Below are positions 1-7,300 of a stretch of DNA of 9,459 nucleotides, piece by piece. The position numbers and the translations under genes are program-made. The DNA comes from Candidatus Poseidoniales archaeon (GTDB lineage: Archaea > Thermoplasmatota > Poseidoniia > Poseidoniales > Poseidoniaceae): contig JAAXIR010000199.1 in the NCBI GenBank assembly GCA_012270265.1, positions 292 to 9,750 of the forward strand, in the 5' to 3' direction. Position 1 is the stretch's first letter, and every line of letters begins with the position of its first letter. The notes beneath the pieces were generated by a model, which made no database searches, had not been told where the DNA came from, and saw only the letters and a program-made list of their open reading frames with translations.

Positions 1-1237
1 AATCGATGTAGTCGGCTGTAAAGCCAATGGTCTCCATTTCTTTGGGCATGACTGAAACATACGATGAGAAGATGTCAACACCCGCAAATGTGCCTTCAGT
101 TTGCGAGATGTTGGCGTCGACTTGCCAAACATTTCCAAATGAATCGATGGCTTCGTGCACTAGAGCAAATTGTGTTCCGGCCGTGACGCTGGATTGACTT
201 GCAATGAGGCGAGTAGCGTCTGCTGAGCCATGCATAACATCGACGTTCATGCTTGCCGGGACATCCGAGTCTACGACGTGGAGAGTGAATTGCCCTGCTT
301 GACCAGGCGTCCAGTGCACCTCATTTCCAACTTGCGACAGGATGCCATTGCCAACCGTCCAGTTTCCAATAGGAATGGGAACTGGAGAAGAATAGCCTTG
401 TGAGTCTGTACGGATAGCATCGAGGCGATAGATTTCTCCAGAAACGTACGTTTCTGCTTCAGGCACAATCTGTATCTCAACGATTGAGGCATCAGCAGGA
501 ACGACACGGATGGTACTGTTGCCCCAAACAGAACCAGCACGTACGGACAGATTCCAGATACCAGGTGCTGAAGCGTAGTAGTAACCGACCGGTGTAATGG
601 TTCCATTCTCGACAGTCCAGACCTTGTTTCCTGCAAGCGTGTTGTTCATTTTTTGCCCAAAGGAATCGAGCAAATCTGGATACAATTGCATTCCTTCACC
701 ACTTCGCAAGACCAACTCTGATGGGAACGAGAACTCATATGGGTCACCAGCGATCGCTTCCATCGTCACGCGCTGTTCCAACTGATCGTATCGTGCAACC
801 ACTTCGTATAGGCCAAGTGATGGAGGCGTCCAAGTCGGTTCTCCCTGACCAACATAGAGGCCATCTACGGTCCAAACAACATCTTGTCCCGGACGCGAGT
901 TGTCATGCGAATCGATGAGATTTGCTTGCAGTGTGAACGGGAATTTCGCCCGTGGCTGGGCTGATGTATTGATCTCAATGGATTGACCAAAGCCTGCTTG
1001 AACAGTAACGACAACGGTGTCATTGAACCCTGCATGCTCAGCACGAATGGTCACCTGACCGGCCGACCAAGGGAAGAACAAACCGCTATCTTCGATGGTT
1101 CCATTCGTCGCAGACCACGTAATCTCACCATCAACAACGTTGTTGAGAGCGTCGTACAAGGTCGCTTCCATCTGCAAGACGCCATCGGATGAAATGACTG
1201 TTGATGGTGTTGAAATCACAATCTGTGCCGGAGGTCC
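1..1237 (-). repeat. Protein-level tandem array of at least five Ig-like domains in the downstream protein
   Basis: The domains are about 80-87 residues long, separated by Gly- or Ala-ended strands near residues 111, 191, 277 and 364; the fifth is cut by the window edge. Shared elements are a T/S-W-T/S-V-x-N-G or equivalent strand, the D-S-F-G / D-S-Q-G / D-S-H-D turn, and an aromatic-containing strand near the end. Similar turns occur in the eight Ig-like domains of the neighbouring protein, so the arrays probably share an origin. Sequence identity between domains is low by eye. Confidence 0.75.
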
Positions 1238-1318
1238 TGCTGCTGTAGCAGGGAGGGTGATGACAACGGAAGCAAGCATGAGGCTACACAAGAAAAGTGC
1301 AGTCCGTTGCTTGTTCAT
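1..1318 (-). CDS. Secreted Ig-like (Big-type) repeat protein, 3' partial
   Basis: The frame is open from ATG at 1318 to the left edge: 439 codons with no stop. The start is favoured because it has a Shine-Dalgarno match just upstream and is followed at once by a signal peptide. That peptide has a basic N-terminus (MNKQR), a hydrophobic core at residues 7-22, and an A-T-A-A cleavage region at 24-27. The mature part is a tandem of Ig-like domains at about 28-111, 112-191, 192-277, 278-364 and 365-439 (cut). Recurrent features are a D-x-x-G/N-N motif (for example DSFGN), W-T-V-x-N-G or W-S-A-T-N-G strands, and final strands ending in Gly. Domain one (W-S-A-T-N-G-T-I, then S-G-L-F) closely resembles the first Ig-like domain of the upstream protein. 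The seen mature part has no cysteine. The role is probably adhesive or structural at the cell surface. The missing C-terminus may hold a membrane anchor like the neighbour's, but this cannot be seen. Confidence 0.9.
   Translation of the reverse strand, partial: MNKQRTALFLCSLMLASVVITLPATAAGPPAQIVISTPSTVISSDGVLQMEATLYDALNNVVDGEITWSATNGTIEDSGLFFPWSAGQVTIRAEHAGFNDTVVVTVQAGFGQSIEINTSAQPRAKFPFTLQANLIDSHDNSRPGQDVVWTVDGLYVGQGEPTWTPPSLGLYEVVARYDQLEQRVTMEAIAGDPYEFSFPSELVLRSGEGMQLYPDLLDSFGQKMNNTLAGNKVWTVENGTITPVGYYYASAPGIWNLSVRAGSVWGNSTIRVVPADASIVEIQIVPEAETYVSGEIYRLDAIRTDSQGYSSPVPIPIGNWTVGNGILSQVGNEVHWTPGQAGQFTLHVVDSDVPASMNVDVMHGSADATRLIASQSSVTAGTQFALVHEAIDSFGNVWQVDANISQTEGTFAGVDIFSSYVSVMPKEMETIGFTADYID
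1238..1318 (-). other. Signal peptide of the downstream Ig-like protein
   Basis: Residues 1-27 show a basic n-region (K3, R5), a hydrophobic h-region (A7 to about L22, including L-F-L-C-S-L-M-L-A-S-V-V-I) and a c-region P-A-T-A-A before G28. This fits Sec-type export with cleavage after A27. The Cys at position 11 lies inside the h-region and has no lipobox around it, so a lipoprotein is unlikely. Confidence 0.88.
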
Positions 1319-1321
1319 TTC

Positions 1322-1328
1322 ATCACCT
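1322..1328 (-). promoter_or_regulatory. Shine-Dalgarno site of the downstream Ig-like gene, overlapping the upstream stop codon
   Basis: On the minus strand the junction reads TTAGGTGATGAAATG. The AGGTGAT is complementary to the usual 3' end of archaeal and bacterial 16S rRNA and ends three bases before the ATG at 1318. It shares its AG with the TAG stop of the giant gene. This fixes the start choice and suggests that ribosomes ending the first gene reinitiate on the second. The nearby GTG (1326) and ATG (1323) are out of frame with the downstream protein. Spacing is somewhat short if the whole 7-mer pairs, but normal (5 bases) if only AGGTG pairs. Confidence 0.65.
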
Positions 1329-4300
1329 AATCCTGCCACTCGACCCAATCACTCTGTCCTGGCTCTCGATAGTACCACGTCTCGTCTTCGCTTTGAGCCC
1401 ACTCCGTACCATCATCATCGGTTCGATGGTCAACCATCCAACTGGTATCTTCCTTCTCTTCCTCTTCCTGAGGAGGAGGTCCTGATGGACCCGTGCCCGG
1501 AGCTGGCCCACTTGGTCCTGGAGCAGTACCCGATGGACCAGGTGCTGGACCAGACGGACCACGTGCTGATCGTGGCTCATCGTCCTCATCATCCTCATCG
1601 TAATCGTCATCCCAATCATCGTCTCCTCGACCTGAGCGCATTGCCATAACGAGTAGAGCAAGAACGACGGCAACAATGAGTCCAACCAACACTGCACCAA
1701 TGTAGTACAACGTACCACCTGCAGCAAAGAATCCTCCAAATGTGCCAGTGACCTCAATGTCGAAGTTTTCGCTGACTTGACCTGCTGATACCGTGATGGT
1801 TTGAGGACCACTGTCCAAGGTTGTTACCTTCCATGTGCCTTGACCGGTGCTCTCAACTGTTCCACGTCCAGTAGCATCGACACGCGCACTGCTTGGAACT
1901 GGAATTGGGTTGGCAAATCGGTCAAAGGCTTGGACGGTTACGTCGATTGAAGCCTGTTGTTCAACCGTGACAGCGGACAGCTCAACTTCGATGAAATCAA
2001 CAATCATCTGAGGTGAAATCTTCAGGTTGAATGTGTTTGAAACCGTCGGTGTTGAATATTCCATGACATGGTCGCCAGCAGCAGATGCTTGGTACGTGTA
2101 GGTTCCTGACGCAATACCAGGGATCACACGGTCCGACAAGGAACCATCCTCTACCCACTCAACATCCTGCGGGAAGGTGTTTCCATCGCTGTCTGTACCG
2201 GTAATGGTAATATCAATCGATTCGCCTGCATCTTCATCGAATGTGTTGAGCGCATGATCGAGTGATACGGCAATACCGTGATACACAGAAATGTCAACGG
2301 AACGAGTGTAGTTGAATCCATCTGCATTCTCAACATAAGCAAGCAATCGATAGTTACCGACTGTTGTTGCTTCCCACTTGTAGCCATCAGCGACAAAGTC
2401 CGAGGTGATATCCGTGACAGTTCCAGCATCTGTATCCTCAAACAGCCACGTGAGAACATCAACACTGAGTGGATTCAAATCACCGTCACTGAGAGCGACA
2501 GAGAAGTCGATGGAGTGATCCGCACTGATGTTGTATACTGCTCCAGTGTCACCATTGGAAGCAATGGTGTTCATTGTGAAGACTTGGATGATACCTTCTG
2601 AGACCTCAACGTTCACGATCTCGCCAAAGAGTTGGCCGTTGTACGTGTATTCTGCACGTACGACATAAGCGGTTGACGAGGCTAAGACCGGCATGAATTC
2701 GGTCTCATCGGACAATGTGTACAACAAGACAGATTGTTCGCTCCAATCTGGATGAGCGACGGTCCAATTGACATCGATCGTCCAACGATTGCCTTTCGCA
2801 TCGCTTGCTTTGGCCTTGACGACGAGTGTTTCATCAGCTGTTATACTGAAGGTCTGGTCATCTGCATCGTTTGAATCAACGATGAGGACCATATCAACCA
2901 TAACGCCCTTCGAGACATTGATGGTAATCGATGCAAACGTGGTCTCGTATTGTGCAGAAATGACTCGAGCACCGAGACCGTTTGGAATCCATTGGACTGG
3001 ATGATCGAGCGTGATGTTCAATGCGCCATCATCGATTGATGTCCAATTTGCAAGTGGCAGAGTCACTGGCAATCGATTGCCCTGAACGTCGATTCTTGTC
3101 GTGTTGAGGAAGACGACCTCATCAGCCGTGATGTCCCATACGGATGGGACAATTTCCAACGATGCCATCTGACCGTGGCCAGTCTGGATGGTAATTGAGT
3201 CCGATAGTCCGATTGCAGATGTGATAGAGAGTTGCCACGTACCAACGGTGTTGGCGAAATACATGCTCGTCGCTTCGCTGTAGAATCCATCGTTGACCGA
3301 ATACGAGAGGGCGCCTGCGTCAGTGAGCGGAATCACGTTTCCAAATTGATCGTACAACGTTGTTGTGATTTCACATTCAGTTCCAGCAGGTACGACGCCT
3401 GCGCAACCTGTGAGTTCAATGGTCGTTGGTGCACCCAACTCAACAAGGACATTGACAACGATCGAGGTTGTCTGCCATGTGACGGTGACCGTTTGACCAC
3501 CAACAGCGTAAGGCTGGAAGATATCGCCGAACGTACCGCCCATGGAACCGTTGCTCGGCGTGAACGTGATGCTTTGACCTGGTACAGCGTTGCCATGTTG
3601 ATCGACAACGTCTGCAGTCAATTCAAGCGTTTCATCAGCAGTAATTGTGGCCGTAAGCGGTGAAACAACCAAGTCGATCGGAGCACCAGGTGTAACGGTC
3701 ACTGTCTCGTCTTCACAAATCACACCGAAACATGCTGTGATTGTATGGGTTCCTGTTGCTGTAGGCGTGAACAATCCTGTCGAGTCGATGCTACCGCTGC
3801 TTGAAGACCAAACAACAGGCACGCTTGCTACCAAGGAATTGTAGTCAAAGGTTGAAGCACTGAACTGAACTGTTGAATCAGCATCCGTTGTGGTAGCAGT
3901 CGGTGAGATGGTAATCGAATCAATATCGGTGTAATTCATCATTAGGAGTGGGCGCTTTGAGGACGTTGCGTCGCTGTTGTCAGCAAAGTCTGCTTCCATC
4001 CATCCTTGGGTTGGTGTTCCAATAATGACCCAACTGTGAACACCATCGATGTACATCATTCGATGACCAAGATCAAAGAAAATGGTGGAATCAATGGCTT
4101 GTGCATTGCTCATGAAGACCGTATCGATTGGTGTTGCATCGTAATCAACACCGGATTGCATTCCAGCTGCTGCCCACATTGCGGTTCCAGTTCCGTTCCA
4201 CGTTGCTGTTGTTTCAGACCAACCGGTGGTGATTACACGATGCACGGTGAAGGTCATACCGGTTGCACCTGCTCCGAAGTTCAAATCTTCAAGATACATT

Positions 4301-7300
4301 CCAAGGCTGACCGAGTGAACGTTCATGCTTGGGTTGAATGGAATTTGACCAAAGTCAGCACTCAGCAACAAGCGATATTCGTCTTGAGCAGCATCGAGGC
4401 CAATCACGTTGGCATTTCCATCGAGGTTGGTATCGATCAAGCCACTGAAGATTGAGACATCTTGGACATTGGTGTGTGCGAGTTCTTCAATCTCGTTTCC
4501 AGTTTGGAACTTATAGGTCCACGTGTGATCGTTGTTGTCCATGGTTTGTGGATCACCAACTCCGACGATCCATCGTGAGGACGATGGTCCAGGAATCGAT
4601 CCATTGACAGCTTGTACCCACCACTCGAAGGTCGAACCAGGCGCAACCGTGTCGGCAAAGGTGAAACTTGTTCCACTGATCTGGCTTGAGGTTGCAGATT
4701 TGAACGTGTACTGGCCAGACTCGTTACGAATCGTGACAATGTAGCCCGTGGCTCCAGAAACCGTGTTCCAGTTGAGAACTGGCTTGTCAAGTGAATCCAA
4801 CAGATTGTTGGTCGTATCGTACAGCACAGCACCATCAAGTGGGGAGAGCAGTACCGGTTGTGCAGGAGGTACAACACCAGCAACGTTGTCAACATAGTCA
4901 ATCCGTAGTGTTGGTCGCCACGACTCTGTTGCATGTTCGCCTGAAGCAAAGGTATGGAGACTGCTTCCAGAACCTACGGCCTTGAGTTGAATGGTCATCG
5001 TTTGGTTACCATTCGCAATGTTCGATTGTGCAAGCGAGGTTATGTCCCATTCGAGCCATCCAGATGGAGGCGCAACAGAAAGTGTCGATCGTGTGATTTC
5101 TGCAGCACTGCATGCTGGTGGTTGGAGTGCAGTTACACTCGATTCCGTGAAGGTCGAACATGCGTGAGCACTCACAGTCAGTGGGGAGATACCAGCGACT
5201 TGCGTTCGATACAATCGAAGCATTGTCGAAGTCGGCGTCATTGCATTTGGCCAAGGCATCTGCGAGAGATCAAATTCGATGAATATCTCATGGTCGCCGG
5301 ATGAACTCGCACCCAACTTGAGCGTTGTACTACCACCATAGTTTGTATTCAATGCAGAAGAAACGGTATGTGTATCCGGAGCTGCTGGGAGCAGTCCAGT
5401 ATCGGTGAAGATGGAACCACTTGATAGGTTGACGGTGTGATTGCCTGCACCATCATCGTAGCCTTGATCGTCTGGAACTCGGTATGTGTTGACTTGCGAC
5501 CACTCACCTTGCCGGTAATATTTCTCGTGGGTGATTTCTTGGAAGGAAAACACACGCCAATAAATCCAATTATCTGCTGACGTAGGGTTCCTGATTGTGA
5601 ATGTGGAGTTTGTTGGATCCCACGTGTAATTTCCATCGGTAAATCCAGAAGATGTGTTTACAGCTGCGCAATTGTAGTCGTAAATCATTCGAGCATCTGA
5701 AGCGAAGCACATGTAGAACCCAGTTTCATTGTTTGATGGTGGTGTCCATGACAGGTTTACGTGGTCGGCGCCAGATGGTCTTGGGGCAGAGTAGTTCCAA
5801 ACGGTTGTTGCATCAACCGGCAGTAGTCCAGTTGGGCTAGCATCAACGTATGCATTGGTCATTCTGTATGTGATATTGAGAGAAGGACGTAGCGCTGTAC
5901 TCGCTTCGTTGCTTGAATAGAAGTCAATACGGCCGTCAACATTGCTGTTGTTTTCCTCGGCTTGAATAAGGAAGTCAAACGTTGTCAGACCGTTCGCAAC
6001 TGCTTGTTGAAGCATGGGTGTAATGTCTCCGCGATGTGTTGCGTTCGATGCGTCAATCAATCCTGCTCCGCCCCACGGGATATCCGTATCGGATGAATGG
6101 TATGCACCAGGAGAATTCCACTGCGTTGAATTGGTTGCATTGTTCCAGTTCGCATCACCATCAAAGGCGGTGTTGAGTACAGATCCACTCCACCACACTT
6201 CGCCGTAACTACTCGACTTCGTACTCAACGTGAAGTAAGCACTCATGATTTCGTATGTCCCGTTGATTGGTAACTTTGTCAAATCAACTGACACGATGGT
6301 GGATGAACGTTGAGATGTACCGGAACTGTATCCTGAACGTCCAACACTAATGGTTCCTGAATTGTAGAGATTTGCATTTGCTGCTGCAGAATCGAGTGTT
6401 GTATCCGTCACGAATCCTGACGGTTCATTGAGATCCGGCAGGAAGCCTCCTTCGGAGACGTTGATGTAACCCCACGTACTGTTGATTTCGTTTCCAATAT
6501 CGTGTGGAATATGGAAGACGGAACTGGTTGAACGAGGACCAAGCATCTCATCGTTGACAGGTTGAACAAACCAGCGGATGCTTTGATTGGTTGAAAGGTC
6601 ACTCGATGGTTGGAAAGAGAGGCTCTGCAAATCGAACATGGCTGTATCAGTTCGAGAATCGTAGATTGAGAATCCTTCCATAATATCGGTTGGATCGTTC
6701 TGAATGAAGACCTTCCAATCGTCAATGTTGGCAGCGTTGGAGTGTGTCCACGTCATGACAGGGCGAGTCGAAGGCTCTGGAACGTGCGTACTCAAATCCC
6801 AAGCCATGTCACCATCGATTGGAAGCGCGTTGCTGGCGGCAACCGTCGGAATCGATGCAGTGCCATCGGTCCATGTGAGATTGAGCCAAGGTCGCTGATT
6901 GGAAGCTCCTTCCGTACTTGTGAATGTAATCAAAGCGTCGGATGCGTCACTGGTCATCAGAGCGATGGAAAGGTAGGAATCACCGTTGGCAAGTGCAGCT
7001 TGCACAAGTTCGGTGACATCCCAATCCATCCAGTCAGCCGATGCGGATGCGCTAAGGTCACTTAGGGAACCAACGTCGCTTCCAATGCCTCGAGCTCCGT
7101 CTACGGACCAGTTGTTGGTACCGTCATAGGTCGAATTGTTGAGGGCAGTGGTCCATGGTTGAAGCACAGGGCGAACGGCGACTTGCACGTTTGTATCAGA
7201 TCCAGATTGGGCCCACATGGTAAGTTCAGCATTGGTCACGCGAGCATTGCTTGGTGTTGGCAACTGATTCAGTGGAATCTTGAGAAGAGCGGAGGCATGA

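Noticed and set aside
1284..1288. Possible lipoprotein cysteine (Cys11) in the signal peptide of gene two
   Set aside because: The Cys sits inside the hydrophobic core with L-F-L before it, not a lipobox. A clear A-T-A-A cleavage region follows later.
1327..1330. Single-gene hypothesis: the two frames as one gene split by a frameshift or premature stop
   Set aside because: The first product ends with a membrane helix and complete tail. The second opens with its own ribosome-binding site and signal peptide, so they are separate proteins.
1573..1623. A run of repeated tcatc/tcctc triplets on the plus strand as a DNA repeat or CRISPR-like element
   Set aside because: It is only the low-complexity Asp/Glu coding of the tail. 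Units are irregular and there are no spacers.
1095..1649. A 184-codon plus-strand frame across the junction of the two genes
   Set aside because: It lies antisense to the signal peptide of gene two and the acidic tail of the giant protein. Its His/Pro-rich end is simply the reverse complement of the Asp/Glu and Pro-Gly-Ser codons. It has no start context and no domain character.
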